A stretch of DNA of 37,463 nt from positions 1 to 37,463 of the forward strand of contig WQTS01000123.1 of NCBI GenBank assembly GCA_009786185.1, read 5' to 3'. The number at the start of each line of letters is the position of its first letter. Positions within the stretch are counted from its first letter, which is position 1. Source of the stretch: Bacteroidota bacterium. Its GTDB lineage: Bacteria; Bacteroidota; Bacteroidia; Bacteroidales; WCHB1-69. A program made the position numbers and the translations under genes. Below are positions 24,436 through 33,655 of the stretch, piece by piece. Under the pieces are notes generated by a model. The model made no database searches, was not told the origin of the DNA, and was given only the letters and a program-made list of their open reading frames with translations.

Positions 24436-24506
24436 TGACCAATAGTGTAATGGTAGCACTCCAGGTTTTGGTTCTGTCAGTCTTGGTTCGAATCCAGGTT
24501 GGTCAA
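24436..24506 (+). tRNA. tRNA-Gln (TTG)
   Basis: A 71-base cloverleaf: acceptor TGACCAA/TTGGTCA with discriminator A, short D-arm, anticodon loop TTTTGGT giving TTG, T-arm with GGTTCGAATCC. The first pair of the anticodon stem is mismatched, but the rest is regular. No encoded CCA. It stands alone between the WG operon and nusA. Confidence 0.93.
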
Positions 24507-24516
24507 CTCAACACTC

Positions 24517-24547
24517 ACTCTCACTACTACCGGTGGGAGTTTTTTTT
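24517..24547 (+). terminator. Intrinsic terminator after tRNA-Gln
   Basis: ACTCTCAC pairs with GTGGGAGT (eight pairs, one T-G) around an 8-base loop and runs straight into seven Ts. It should insulate the tRNA from nusA, meaning nusA needs its own promoter in the next ~80 bases, where I see no clear box. Confidence 0.85.
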
Positions 24548-24628
24548 AGAAGAAAGTGAAAGTGGGGTCGAAAGCCCTTCTTTTTTTTAGATAAATAAAC
24601 ATTGTAATATAACAAACAAAAGAACGTC

Positions 24629-25873
24629 ATGGAAGAAAGTTTAAACTTATTGGAAACCTTAGCCGAGTTTAAAGATTTTAAAAACATTGAAAGAGAATCG
24701 TTGATGCGAATATTGGAAGATATTTTCCGCTCAGCGCTTACTAAGAAATATGGAGCAGACGCTAACTTTGAAGTGATTGTAAACGTAGACCGCGGTGAAT
24801 TGGAAATTCAACGTTATAGAGAAATTGTAGAAGATGGACATGTGAAGAACGAATTTACTCAAATTGCACTTTCCGAAGCTATTAAAATTGAACCCGACTT
24901 TGAAGTGGGGGAAGAGGTAATGGAAAATGTGCGTTTTTCCGACTTTGCGCGCCGCGAAATCCAAGCATTACGCCAAAATTTGATTACCAAAGTAATGGAG
25001 TATGAAAAAGATCTCATCTATAAAAAATATGAGCATAAAATCGGGGAACTCGTTTCCGGCGAAGTAAGTCAAGTGTGGAAAAAAGAGATTTTAGTCATGG
25101 ATGAAGAAGGTGTAGAACTTATTCTTCCTAAAAACGAGCAAATTGCCGCCGACAAATACAAAAAAGGCGATAACCTTTCTGCCATAGTGCTTCGCGTGGA
25201 TATTAAAGGATCTTCCCCGCAAATTATCATTTCGAGAACTTCACCGTTATTTTTGGAAAGATTAATGGAAACAGAAATCCCTGAAGTGTACGACGGTCTC
25301 ATCACTATTAAAAATGTAGTGCGCGCACCCGGTGAACGTGCAAAAGTATTAGTAGAATCTTTCGACGATAGAATTGACCCTGTGGGCGCCTGTGTAGGCG
25401 TAAAAGGTAGCCGTATCCACAGCATCTTCCACGAGTTACGCAAAGAAAGCATTGACGTTATCAATTATACCGGCAACACGCAACTATTGATTAGCCGGGC
25501 GCTCAGTCCCGCTAAAATCTCTTACATTGAAATTGATGAAGAAAACAAAACCGCAAATGTATACATGAAACCCGACCAGGTTTCGTTAGCCATTGGAAAA
25601 GGCGGATATAACATCAAATTGGCAAGCAAATTGGCGGGCTACGAAATCGACGTTTTCAGAGATGATATTAAAGAAGAGGAAGATGTGGATTTGAGCGAGT
25701 TTACCGACGAATTCGACCAATGGGTAATTGATGCGTTTAAAGCCATTGGCTGCGACACCGCTACCAGTGTGCTTAAATTAAGCCGTGAAGAATTGATTCA
25801 ACGCACCGACCTTGAAGAAGAAACTGTAGATGATGTGATTGCGTCAATTAAAAAAGAATTGGATATAGATTAA
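24629..25873 (+). CDS. nusA: Transcription termination/antitermination factor NusA
   Basis: A 414-residue RNA-polymerase-binding factor. The N-terminal domain (about 1-125) includes NLLETLAEFKDFKNIERESL. An S1 domain follows (about 132-200, GELVSGEVSQVWKKEILVMDEEGVELILPKNEQ). Two KH domains come next (about 230-345: SFDDRIDPVGACVGVKGSRI .. AIGKGGYNIKLASKLAGYEI). The acidic, helix-hairpin tail (DTATSVLKLSREELIQRTDLEEETVDDV) is the short Bacteroidota form without the two full acidic repeats of E. coli. It normally follows rimP; here no rimP is upstream, only tRNA-Gln. infB follows after a 117-base gap. Confidence 0.96.
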   Translation: MEESLNLLETLAEFKDFKNIERESLMRILEDIFRSALTKKYGADANFEVIVNVDRGELEIQRYREIVEDGHVKNEFTQIALSEAIKIEPDFEVGEEVMENVRFSDFARREIQALRQNLITKVMEYEKDLIYKKYEHKIGELVSGEVSQVWKKEILVMDEEGVELILPKNEQIAADKYKKGDNLSAIVLRVDIKGSSPQIIISRTSPLFLERLMETEIPEVYDGLITIKNVVRAPGERAKVLVESFDDRIDPVGACVGVKGSRIHSIFHELRKESIDVINYTGNTQLLISRALSPAKISYIEIDEENKTANVYMKPDQVSLAIGKGGYNIKLASKLAGYEIDVFRDDIKEEEDVDLSEFTDEFDQWVIDAFKAIGCDTATSVLKLSREELIQRTDLEEETVDDVIASIKKELDID

Positions 25874-25889
25874 ATGATGGATAATTTAA

Positions 25890-25904
25890 AATTTAAAGAT
25901 TTAA
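25890..25904. repeat. AATTTAAAGATTTAA spacer motif, copy 2
   Basis: Identical 15 bases to 15185-15199, here in the 117-base nusA-infB gap, which otherwise contains only AT-rich sequence (TAAAATTTAAAGATTTAAAAAT and similar). No promoter or terminator is evident in the gap. Confidence 0.5.
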
Positions 25905-25990
25905 AAATCTAAAGCTGCACACCTATAGACCTATAAACATTAAATTCTTAAATTTTCAAACCAAACAATCAAATACACAAATATAATAAT

Positions 25991-28864
25991 ATGTCTGACG
26001 AAAAGAAAATACCACGCTTAGGAAAAGCCGCCGGAGAGTTTAACGTGGGGTTATGTTCAATCGTTTCTTTATTAAAAAAGCATAATATTGAAATCGTTGA
26101 CAATCCGAACACAAAACTCACTCCGGAGATGTATGAGATTCTTATAAAAGAATTTCAGAGTGAAAAAATGGTAAAAGAAGAATCTAAGAAATTAGAAATC
26201 GGCACTTTCTCAAAGTCAAAAACAGAAACCGAAGAAGTTAAACATCCGGAAGAAGAACCGCAAGTTGCACCTCCTGTTAACATAAAACCTCCTGTAGAAG
26301 AAAAACCTGTAGAGAAGATCAATGTTACGATTCAAGTGCCAAAAGTAGTAGGAAAAATTGATTTGGAACCTAAAAAAGTAGTTAAAAAAACTACGCCCCC
26401 CGATGTAATTGAACCTAAAGTTGAAAAAATACCGGTGAAACCCATTGTTTCCGAAGAAAAAATAGAGCAAAAACCGGAACATATTAAAACCGTTGTTGAG
26501 GATATTTCAAAAAACATCGTTGTTAAAGGAACTATTGATTTGGCTGCCTTTGAAGAGAAAAAAACGAGAAAAGAGAAAGGGAAAAAAGAGCAAAAACAAG
26601 ACAAAAACGCACAAGATAAAGGAAAAACGCAAGTAAAAGAAACTGTTAGAGAAGAACCTAAAGAGGAAATAATCACTAAGATTGTTGAAGATACGATTAC
26701 TGCCCCTGAACAGCCTGCAGTAACAGTGCAAAAACCTGCAATTGAACACATTGAAACCAAACACATCAAAGTTGATGCACCTGTAGTGTTGGGCAAAATT
26801 AATTTGGAAGCCTTTAAACCGAAAGAGCAAACGAAGAAAGAACAAGAGCAAGCGAAAGATAAGTCTAACATTGAGAAAAAACGCAAACGGAAACGGATCA
26901 AACAGCATACCGGAAAACAGGATGATGATAAACAAAAACAAGCAGTAGCAAAGGTAGAAATATCCGATGAAGATATTCAACGCCAAATAAAAGAAACCAT
27001 GCAACGCTTGGAGCCGCTTGGCAAATCTAAAACCTCTAAACGAAAAAGGGAAAAACGTGCACAGTTTCAGTCAGATATGCAGGAAAGCGAAATGCAAGAA
27101 ATGCAAAATCAAAAGAAACTGAAAGTTACGGAATTTATCACAGCGAATGATTTGGCAATATTGATGAATGTTCCTGTAAATCAGATCATTTCTACTTGTA
27201 TGAGTGTTGGACTTTTCGTTTCTATCAATCAAAGATTAGATGCGGAAACGATTGCACTATTAACAGAGGAGTTTGGTTTTGAAGTAGAATTTGTGAGCGC
27301 CGATATTGAAGAAGTAACTAAAACAGAAGAAGAAGACAACCCCGAAGATTTGGTTTCGCGCCATCCTATTATTACGGTTATGGGGCACGTGGACCATGGT
27401 AAAACATCGTTGCTCGACTATATTCGTAAAGCTAACGTTATAGCCGGAGAGGCTGGCGGAATAACACAGCATATTGGAGCTTACTTGGTTAGCCTTCCGG
27501 ATGGAAGAAAAATCACATTTTTGGATACTCCCGGACACGAAGCATTTACTGCCATGCGTGCTCGCGGAGCAAAAGTTACCGACGTATCTATCATTGTGAT
27601 TGCTGCCGATGACTCGGTGATGCCTCAAACAGTAGAAGCCATCAATCACGCACAGGCTGCCGGAGTTCCTATGGTGTTCGCTATCACTAAGATAGACAAG
27701 GGCAATGCCGCTCCTGAAAAAATTAGAGAAGCCTTAGCTAATTTGAATATTTTAGTAGAAGATTGGGGAGGAAAATATCAATGTCAAGAGATTAACTCCA
27801 AACAAGGACTCAACATAGATACACTGCTTGAGAAAGTGCTTCTTGAAGCCGAGCTATTGGATTTGAAAGCCAATCCCAATAAACCCGGAAGCGGAACCGT
27901 TTTAGAGTCTTCTTTAGACAAAGGAAAGGGATATGTGGCTAAAGTATTGATTCAAAACGGAACTATCAAAATTGGAGATCCTATCTTAGCCGGTAATTAT
28001 TTCGGCAAAGTGAAAGCGATGTTTAATGAACGCAATCAATCGCTAAAAGAAGCAGGGCCGGCAACACCGGTATTATTGCTTGGACTTAACGGTGCACCGC
28101 AAGCCGGCGATATTTTGAAAGTGTGTGCCTCCGAATATGATGCTCGGATTGCCGCTACAAAACGTGCACAATTGGCGCGTGAAATGGGGCTTCGTACACA
28201 AAAACATATTACTTTGGACGAAATCGGAAGAAGAATTGCGATTGGAGATTTCAAAGAGTTAAATATCATTGTAAAAGGAGACGTGGATGGTTCTGTAGAA
28301 GCTCTATCCGACTCATTATTAAAACTTTCCACCGAACAAGTACAAGTAAATGTAATTCACAAATCGGTGGGCGCCGTTACGGAAAGCGACGTATTGTTAG
28401 CCTCTGCATCTAATGCCATTATTATTGCATTCCAGGTGAGACCTTCGCCCGGCGCTAGAAAATTAGCTGAGCAAGAGCAAATTGACATTCGCATTTATTC
28501 AATTATTTATTCTGCTATTAACGAAATCAAAGACGCCATTGCAGGGATGCACACGCCGGAAATTCGTGAGAAAATATTATGCAACCTTGAAGTACGTGAA
28601 GTGTTTAAGATCACAAAAGTTGGAAATATTGCAGGATGTATGTCACTTGACGGGAAATTACAACGCAATACAAAAGTCCGCTTAATTCGCGATGGTATTG
28701 TAATTTATTCCGGAAAATTAGGCTCCTTGAAACGTTTTAAAGACGATGTAAAAGAAGTAGTTGCAGGTCAAGACTGCGGACTAAATATTGAAAATTTCAA
28801 CGATATTAAAGTGGGCGACATTATCGAAGGTTACGAAGAATACGAAGTAAAAGTTACCTTGTAA
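25991..28864 (+). CDS. infB: Translation initiation factor IF-2
   Basis: A 957-residue GTPase that places initiator tRNA on the ribosome. Residues 1-60 are an IF2-N module ([20 protein letters not shown]). A long Lys/Glu/Pro-rich linker (about 65-375) is low-complexity, usual for the family. A second IF2-N-like segment (about 378-440, [20 protein letters not shown]) precedes the G domain with GHVDHGKT (465-472), DTPGHEAF and the G4 motif TKID instead of the commoner NKID. The remaining domains ([39 protein letters not shown]) are complete. prfB starts 4 bases after the stop. Long antisense frames over the linker are artefacts of its A-rich codons. Confidence 0.97.
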   Translation: MSDEKKIPRLGKAAGEFNVGLCSIVSLLKKHNIEIVDNPNTKLTPEMYEILIKEFQSEKMVKEESKKLEIGTFSKSKTETEEVKHPEEEPQVAPPVNIKPPVEEKPVEKINVTIQVPKVVGKIDLEPKKVVKKTTPPDVIEPKVEKIPVKPIVSEEKIEQKPEHIKTVVEDISKNIVVKGTIDLAAFEEKKTRKEKGKKEQKQDKNAQDKGKTQVKETVREEPKEEIITKIVEDTITAPEQPAVTVQKPAIEHIETKHIKVDAPVVLGKINLEAFKPKEQTKKEQEQAKDKSNIEKKRKRKRIKQHTGKQDDDKQKQAVAKVEISDEDIQRQIKETMQRLEPLGKSKTSKRKREKRAQFQSDMQESEMQEMQNQKKLKVTEFITANDLAILMNVPVNQIISTCMSVGLFVSINQRLDAETIALLTEEFGFEVEFVSADIEEVTKTEEEDNPEDLVSRHPIITVMGHVDHGKTSLLDYIRKANVIAGEAGGITQHIGAYLVSLPDGRKITFLDTPGHEAFTAMRARGAKVTDVSIIVIAADDSVMPQTVEAINHAQAAGVPMVFAITKIDKGNAAPEKIREALANLNILVEDWGGKYQCQEINSKQGLNIDTLLEKVLLEAELLDLKANPNKPGSGTVLESSLDKGKGYVAKVLIQNGTIKIGDPILAGNYFGKVKAMFNERNQSLKEAGPATPVLLLGLNGAPQAGDILKVCASEYDARIAATKRAQLAREMGLRTQKHITLDEIGRRIAIGDFKELNIIVKGDVDGSVEALSDSLLKLSTEQVQVNVIHKSVGAVTESDVLLASASNAIIIAFQVRPSPGARKLAEQEQIDIRIYSIIYSAINEIKDAIAGMHTPEIREKILCNLEVREVFKITKVGNIAGCMSLDGKLQRNTKVRLIRDGIVIYSGKLGSLKRFKDDVKEVVAGQDCGLNIENFNDIKVGDIIEGYEEYEVKVTL

Positions 28865-28868
28865 ATTT

Positions 28869-29949
28869 ATGATTCAATCCGACCAAATTAAAGAGATTCA
28901 AGCCAGACTCAGCGAGCTAAGGAGGTGTCTTTGACGTTGATGTCAAGTTAGATGAGATCAAGGCAAAAGAAAAAATTACCCATGAAAATGATTTTTGGGA
29001 CGACCCGAAATCTGCGGAGAAACTACTGAAAGAGATTAGTTTAATTAAATCTTGGGTACAAGAATATGAACTCGCCGCTATTAAAGTAGATGATTTAATG
29101 GTATTGTACGATTTTTTTGTAGCAGAAGAAGCCACGGAGCAAGATGTAAATGAGGCTTCTAAAGCTGCATTCCAAACCATTGAAAAATTGGAATTTCGGA
29201 ATATGATGCGTGAAGAGGAAGACCCCATGAGTGTAATTTTAACCGTCAATTCCGGTGCAGGCGGCACGGAAAGTTGCGATTGGGCAGAGATGCTGCTTCG
29301 CATGTACATACGCTGGGGAGAACGTAACAAATATGCTATAAGATTGTTAGACAGACAAGAAGGCGATGTTGCCGGCATCAAATCTGCCACCATAGAATTG
29401 GATGGAGCTTACGGATACGGCTATTTAAAAAGCGAGAACGGCGTACACCGTTTAGTACGTCTATCGCCTTTCGATTCGGCAAATAAGCGACACACTTCTT
29501 TTGCCTCCGTTTACGCCTATCCTGTAATTAACGATGATATTGTAATTGAAGTGAACCCTGCGGATATTTCGTGGGATACTTACCGTTCCAGCGGACCGGG
29601 CGGACAGAACGTAAACAAAGTAGAAACGGCGGTACGACTGCACCATCACCCTTCCGGAATTATTGTGGAATGCCAAGAGACACGTTCGCAACTTCAAAAT
29701 CGCGAAAAAGCGATGCAGATGTTAAAATCGCAACTATACCAACGTGAAATGGAGAAAAAACGCGAAAAGCTCTCCGAAATTGAAAGCACTAAAAAACGGA
29801 TTGAATGGGGTTCGCAAATTCGCAGCTACGTAATGCACCCTTATAAAATGGTGAAGGATTTGCGCACACGATTTGAAACCTCCAACGTTAATGCGGTTAT
29901 GGATGGGGAGTTGGATGATTTTATTAAGGCGTATTTAATGGAGAATTAA
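28869..29949 (+). CDS. prfB: Peptide chain release factor 2 with programmed +1 frameshift
   Basis: Frame 0 runs from ATG 28869 for 21 codons to TGA at 28932-28934. Skipping T28932 gives GAC and the long frame to 29949, for a 359-residue protein. The shift site is AGG AGG TGT CTT TGA C: an internal AGGAGG (28920-28925) one codon before the slippery CTT and a UGA followed by C, the classical RF2 autoregulation site. RF2 reads UAA and UGA, so low RF2 raises frameshifting. The protein has the SPF stop-recognition tripeptide ([14 protein letters not shown]) and the catalytic GGQ ([11 protein letters not shown]). infB is 4 bases upstream and asd 10 bases downstream. An annotation starting at 29098 would be a truncation error. 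Confidence 0.95.
28920..28935 (+). promoter_or_regulatory. RF2 programmed frameshift site
   Basis: Stimulatory Shine-Dalgarno-like AGGAGG (28920-28925), one codon TGT, slippery CTT (28929-28931), in-frame TGA (28932-28934) and a following C. The strong anti-SD match stands out in a genome that otherwise uses almost none. Confidence 0.93.
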
Positions 29950-29959
29950 TACATGAAAA

Positions 29960-30967
29960 ATGAATACATCAAAAAACGAAAAACGAAAATTTAAAATTGC
30001 AGTAATAGGTGCTACGGGATTAGTAGGCTCTATTATGCTTAAAGTTTTAGAAGAAAGAAACTTAACGGATAATGAAATTATTGTAACGGCATCGGAAAGA
30101 TCAATAGGTAAAAAGCTTACAGTAGCCGGAAAAGAACATACCATTGTTTCAGTGGAAGATGCAATTGCAGCCGCGCCCGATTTTGCGCTGTTTTCTGCCG
30201 GAAGCGGCGCCTCGCTAAAATATGCGCCTCTGTTTGCTAAAAATGGCACCATTGTTATTGACAACTCTTCCGCATGGCGCAATTTCGACGAAATTCCCTT
30301 AGTAGTGCCGCAAATTAACGGCGAGGTGATCAAACCTACAGATAAAATCATTGCAAACCCTAATTGCTCTACCATTCAAATGGTGATGGCGTTGGCGCCG
30401 TTACATCAAAAATACGGATTAAAACGGATAGTAGTTTCCACTTACCAATCGGTTTCGGGAACCGGCGTACAGGCTGTAAATCAACTCATGCAAGAGCGTG
30501 CCGGTGAACCATGCGGAAAAGCATATCCGCATCAAATTGACTTGAATCTTTTTCCGCATGGCGGAGCTTTTGAACCCAACGGCTACACCACCGAAGAGAT
30601 GAAGTTGGTACACGAAACGCGCAAAATTCTACGCGCTCCGCAAATACAAATTACGGCAACCGTAGTGCGCGTGCCTGTAATTGGCGGCCACTCCGAAGCC
30701 ATTAACGCAGAATTTGAAAAAGAGTTTGAAATAGATGAAGTTATACGTTTGTTAAATGAATTTAACGGCATTAAAGTCATTGACAACCCTACTCAAAACG
30801 AATACCCCATGCCCTTAACCGCACACGAAAAAGATGAAGTTTTTGTAGGACGCATCCGCCGCGACGAATCACAGCCTAAAACGCTTAATTTGTGGTGCGT
30901 AGCGGATAACCTTCGCAAAGGCGCTGCTACTAATGCGGTGGAAATTATGGAGTGGCTGATGGAATAA
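29960..30967 (+). CDS. asd: Aspartate-semialdehyde dehydrogenase
   Basis: A 335-residue enzyme that reduces aspartyl phosphate to aspartate semialdehyde with NADPH, on the way to lysine/diaminopimelate, threonine and methionine. The Rossmann start is AVIGATGLVGSIML (residues ~14-27). The catalytic Cys is Cys136 in IIANPNCSTIQMV. The substrate-binding stretch SVSGTGVQAVNQL and the later VPVIGGHSEAINAEFE are present. Full length. It starts 10 bases after prfB on the same strand, so it is probably co-transcribed, although the pathway is unrelated. The convergent hydrolase gene ends 6 bases beyond. Confidence 0.95.
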   Translation: MNTSKNEKRKFKIAVIGATGLVGSIMLKVLEERNLTDNEIIVTASERSIGKKLTVAGKEHTIVSVEDAIAAAPDFALFSAGSGASLKYAPLFAKNGTIVIDNSSAWRNFDEIPLVVPQINGEVIKPTDKIIANPNCSTIQMVMALAPLHQKYGLKRIVVSTYQSVSGTGVQAVNQLMQERAGEPCGKAYPHQIDLNLFPHGGAFEPNGYTTEEMKLVHETRKILRAPQIQITATVVRVPVIGGHSEAINAEFEKEFEIDEVIRLLNEFNGIKVIDNPTQNEYPMPLTAHEKDEVFVGRIRRDESQPKTLNLWCVADNLRKGAATNAVEIMEWLME

Positions 30968-30972
30968 TTATA

Positions 30973-32109
30973 CTACGCCCCATCAATAACCCGCAACAGC
31001 TTCCCATTTACCCCAATCGGCGCCCTGTTTCTTAAATTACTCAACACAATAAAAATGTATTGGTCGCTGGGACGATACACCATGTTGTTTTGAAATCCAC
31101 GCCACAAGCCGCCGTGGTAAATTAAATATCCGGTAGGTCCATCTGCTTCAATGCGTAATCCATAGCCGTAATATTCTGAAGGCTTCCCTTTTAAAAGTTT
31201 GTTTTGAGGCTGTGTGGCTTGCTCCACTACATCTTTTGGAAGTATTTTATGATCAATAAAAAATGCTTTCATCCAATGGTAAATTTCATTTACATTAGAA
31301 TATATGCCTTTATCGCCGATAACGCCGTTTTGAAAATGAAACGGACGCTCGCTCAAATTGGCTAAATGCCCTTTGGTATAATTAGTTTTGTTATCTAATT
31401 CTGTGGCAAAACAGGCAAATTGCAATCCTACAGGTTCGAAAATATTTTTTCTAACATATTGTTCAAACGGAGTTTCTGTTATTTTTTCAACAATTAATGC
31501 CAATAAAGCGTAATTGGTATTAATGTATTTGAATCGGGCGCCGGGTGCAGATAAAATCTTAGGCCTTTCTTGTTCTAAATAACTGTATAGCTGAGCATTG
31601 CTTAGAGGTTCATGCTCGTCAAAATCTTTTTCAGGAAAGTCCATGTACTCCGGCAGCCCTGAAGTGTGCGTTAGTAAATGATGTATGGTAATATTCTCAT
31701 AGGGAAATTCAGGCAGAAACGTTGTAACATCTTCATCCAAGGTTAATTTCTTTGCTTCATTTAATTGCAATATGGCAACCGCCGTAAACTGTTTGGAAAT
31801 GGAAGCCAGCTCGAAAAGCGTTTCATGATCAATCGCATTTTCAGGTATCTTTTTTGCCAAACGCTTAAAACCGACCTCCTTTTTATAAAAAACTTGGTCG
31901 CCGAAAGCTAAAAGCACGCTGCCATTCAAAACTTCGCACAAACTGTCCAATTCAGCTTCAAGCGCACGAAATTTGAAAGTTTTATTGGCTTCTTGAAACA
32001 GATTATTTATTTCAATAGTAGAAAGTTTCGATAGAGATTGCTTTGGTTTTTCAACCGGAGTGTAGATTCCTAAAAGGATGATTTGCAGGAAGATGAATAG
32101 TTTGAGCAT
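30973..32109 (-). CDS. Serine hydrolase, class C beta-lactamase/penicillin-binding-protein family
   Basis: A 378-residue protein with an N-terminal hydrophobic signal (about 1-17), so periplasmic or anchored. The SxxK motif is SISK (103-106, nucleophile Ser103). The YxN motif is YIN (195-197) and the C-terminal triad is HGG in IYHGGLWRG. The motif LLTHTSGLPEYMD is typical of this family of esterases, D-aminopeptidases and AmpC relatives. HGG instead of KTG makes a peptidase or esterase more likely than a true beta-lactamase. It follows the class D beta-lactamase by 43 bases on the same strand, so the two may share a transcript. Confidence 0.85.
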   Translation of the reverse strand: MLKLFIFLQIILLGIYTPVEKPKQSLSKLSTIEINNLFQEANKTFKFRALEAELDSLCEVLNGSVLLAFGDQVFYKKEVGFKRLAKKIPENAIDHETLFELASISKQFTAVAILQLNEAKKLTLDEDVTTFLPEFPYENITIHHLLTHTSGLPEYMDFPEKDFDEHEPLSNAQLYSYLEQERPKILSAPGARFKYINTNYALLALIVEKITETPFEQYVRKNIFEPVGLQFACFATELDNKTNYTKGHLANLSERPFHFQNGVIGDKGIYSNVNEIYHWMKAFFIDHKILPKDVVEQATQPQNKLLKGKPSEYYGYGLRIEADGPTGYLIYHGGLWRGFQNNMVYRPSDQYIFIVLSNLRNRAPIGVNGKLLRVIDGA

Positions 32110-32152
32110 GGTTGAAGTATTTTTTTTAATAATTTTGACGAAGCCAGGGGTT

Positions 32153-32965
32153 TCACTGATTGTCTGTTATAATTTTCAATTCCCTAAAAACTTCTTTTGT
32201 TAATTCGATTCTCACTTGACCAAATGTATTCAAATCGGTGTCTTTATTTGGGGCAACATTTGTCGCAAAGATATATACACTATTTTCTGTTTCTATATAG
32301 CCGACAAACCATGTTACACTTTCATCTTGTCGAATAGCCCAACCTGTCTTTCCACTGATTTTATAATTGTTCGTCGTTTCATACAACATCATTTCTTTTG
32401 TCAGTTTCATAGCACTTTCGCTAATCGGTAATTGCAGATTGTATAGTTTTTGAAGAAAATGAACTTGTTGATACTGTGTTATGCTTGATTTCCCTTCCAA
32501 CCAAAATCTATCAAGGTTTTCGTCATTTATGTCTAAATTACCATAATTGAAAAGTTGTGTATAATATTTCATTTTTTCAATTCCAATTCGTCGCGCTATC
32601 TCTTGGTAAACAGAAACAGCCGATACCCGAAACGCTTCTTTAATGGTCATATCTTTTTCCCAATTCGGAAAAGTTCTTTTTTCGCCATTCCATGTAAAAA
32701 TAGTTTCTGTTGTTGCAATACCACTTTCAAGTGCAATCAGTGTATTCGGGATTTTAAATGTCGAAGCGGGGCAAAAAGCGATATTACATCTCTCTAAGTT
32801 ATATCCCATGTAAGCATTTTCATTCTGATGATAAATCAAAATAGAACCGTCAACTTTGTATTTATCAAATACCTTTTTCAGTTCGGAGAGTTCTTTCGGT
32901 TGGTTTGAATAACAACTTACTACAAAACTAATTATTACTATTATCAGTCCTGCTTTTTTGTTCAT
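32153..32965 (-). CDS. Class D (OXA-type) beta-lactamase, lipoprotein signal
   Basis: A 270-residue enzyme with all class D motifs: STFK (Ser68-Lys71, Lys to be carboxylated), SAV (115-117), YGN (141-143), WLEG (155-158) and KTG (206-208). It should hydrolyse penicillins and perhaps oxacillin-type drugs; spectrum cannot be read. The N-terminus MNKKAGLIIVIISFVVSC ends at Cys18 in a lipobox-like setting, so it may be a lipoprotein. This resembles OXA enzymes known from Bacteroidota, but I assign no number. It is flanked by a small lipoprotein, a broken gene and repeat-rich spacer, which suggests it arrived by transfer. Confidence 0.9.
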   Translation of the reverse strand: MNKKAGLIIVIISFVVSCYSNQPKELSELKKVFDKYKVDGSILIYHQNENAYMGYNLERCNIAFCPASTFKIPNTLIALESGIATTETIFTWNGEKRTFPNWEKDMTIKEAFRVSAVSVYQEIARRIGIEKMKYYTQLFNYGNLDINDENLDRFWLEGKSSITQYQQVHFLQKLYNLQLPISESAMKLTKEMMLYETTNNYKISGKTGWAIRQDESVTWFVGYIETENSVYIFATNVAPNKDTDLNTFGQVRIELTKEVFRELKIITDNQ

Positions 32966-33052
32966 TTTTTTGATTTCTAAATGCTTTTTGTATTTTCTTT
33001 ATGCAACTTGTTATATATTTCAATGTCTGTAAATAAGTTTCCGTTCAATAAT

Positions 33053-33508
33053 TCACCATCTCGCTCTTTCGAGTTCAAATTCATATTTATACTTTTCTGC
33101 GTTAACAGTGGAAGTTTTTGAGAGAATTAATTTATGTCCATCAAACTTGTATTTATACTCACCTTTAAGGAACCAATGATCGAAACCTTCAATCGGATGA
33201 GGAAGCATTCCTTCCGGAACATGATAGTATGTTAATTCAAATATGATTTTATTATCTTTAATTGTAAAATTTCCATAACCACTATCAAACAAAGGATCAT
33301 CATTAGCAAATCCTTGATAAGTGTATTTCCCATTGCCTAATTCAATTGTTGGCGTACTACTCCACGACTGATTATGAGTAAGATTTTTCCATGTATAAGT
33401 TCCAATGTAAGTGCCTCCTATTTTATTGATATCTGTTACTTTACTGCAATTTGTGAGTACAATTACGCAAATCAAAGCGAGAATATTTGTTAAAACCTTT
33501 TTTTTCAT
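33053..33508 (-). CDS. Small lipoprotein of unknown function
   Basis: 151 residues from ATG 33508. An upstream in-frame ATG at 33538 would add ten residues without a signal character, so 33508 is chosen. The signal MKKKVLTNILALICVIVLTNC ends in a lipobox Cys followed by SK. The mature part is beta-rich with GTYIGTYTWKNL, GNGKYTYQGF and FTIKDNKIIFELTYY, a pattern of small lipocalin-like or META-like outer-membrane-tethered barrels. No family recognised. It is 87 bases upstream of the beta-lactamase on the same strand and probably moved with it. Confidence 0.75.
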   Translation of the reverse strand: MKKKVLTNILALICVIVLTNCSKVTDINKIGGTYIGTYTWKNLTHNQSWSSTPTIELGNGKYTYQGFANDDPLFDSGYGNFTIKDNKIIFELTYYHVPEGMLPHPIEGFDHWFLKGEYKYKFDGHKLILSKTSTVNAEKYKYEFELERARW

Positions 33509-33540
33509 TATTAAATCCCTAATTCGTGTCGGGCGCAACT

Positions 33541-33655
33541 TTTATATTTTGCTTAACGTTCAATTACATTTTTCATTGTTTGCTACGCGCTGGCTGTCAC
33601 TTGTAGTTAGCATGGTAGCATATTGCCACAGGCGGGGTTTCCAATTTGTATAGAG
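33541..33655. other. Non-coding spacer with cassette-junction-like repeats
   Basis: No gene. On the minus strand it contains GCTAAC (near 33610) and, about 60 bases on, GTTAAGC (near 33550), which are loosely inverse to each other, with a GC-richer middle (CAGCCAGCGCGTAGC). The layout recalls integron attC sites but the left box does not meet the consensus. It separates the broken radical SAM gene from the lipoprotein gene. Confidence 0.35.

Noticed and set aside
24548..24590. Second terminator hairpin upstream of nusA (GGGTCGAAAGCCC-like)
   Set aside because: The pairing is imperfect and short; the T run is present but the clear terminator is the one at 24517-24547.
26216..27004. Several long minus-strand frames opposite the infB linker
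   Set aside because: They are shadows of the Lys/Glu-rich linker codons, giving Phe/Ser/Leu-rich nonsense.
29098..29949. A 283-residue release factor starting at 29098
   Set aside because: Only an internal Met of prfB; the true start is 28869 with a frameshift at 28929-28935.
33541..33655. Integron attC site beside the beta-lactamase
   Set aside because: Right-hand box GTTAAGC fits the consensus but the left-hand box does not, and no integrase or second cassette is visible; kept only as a loosely similar spacer.
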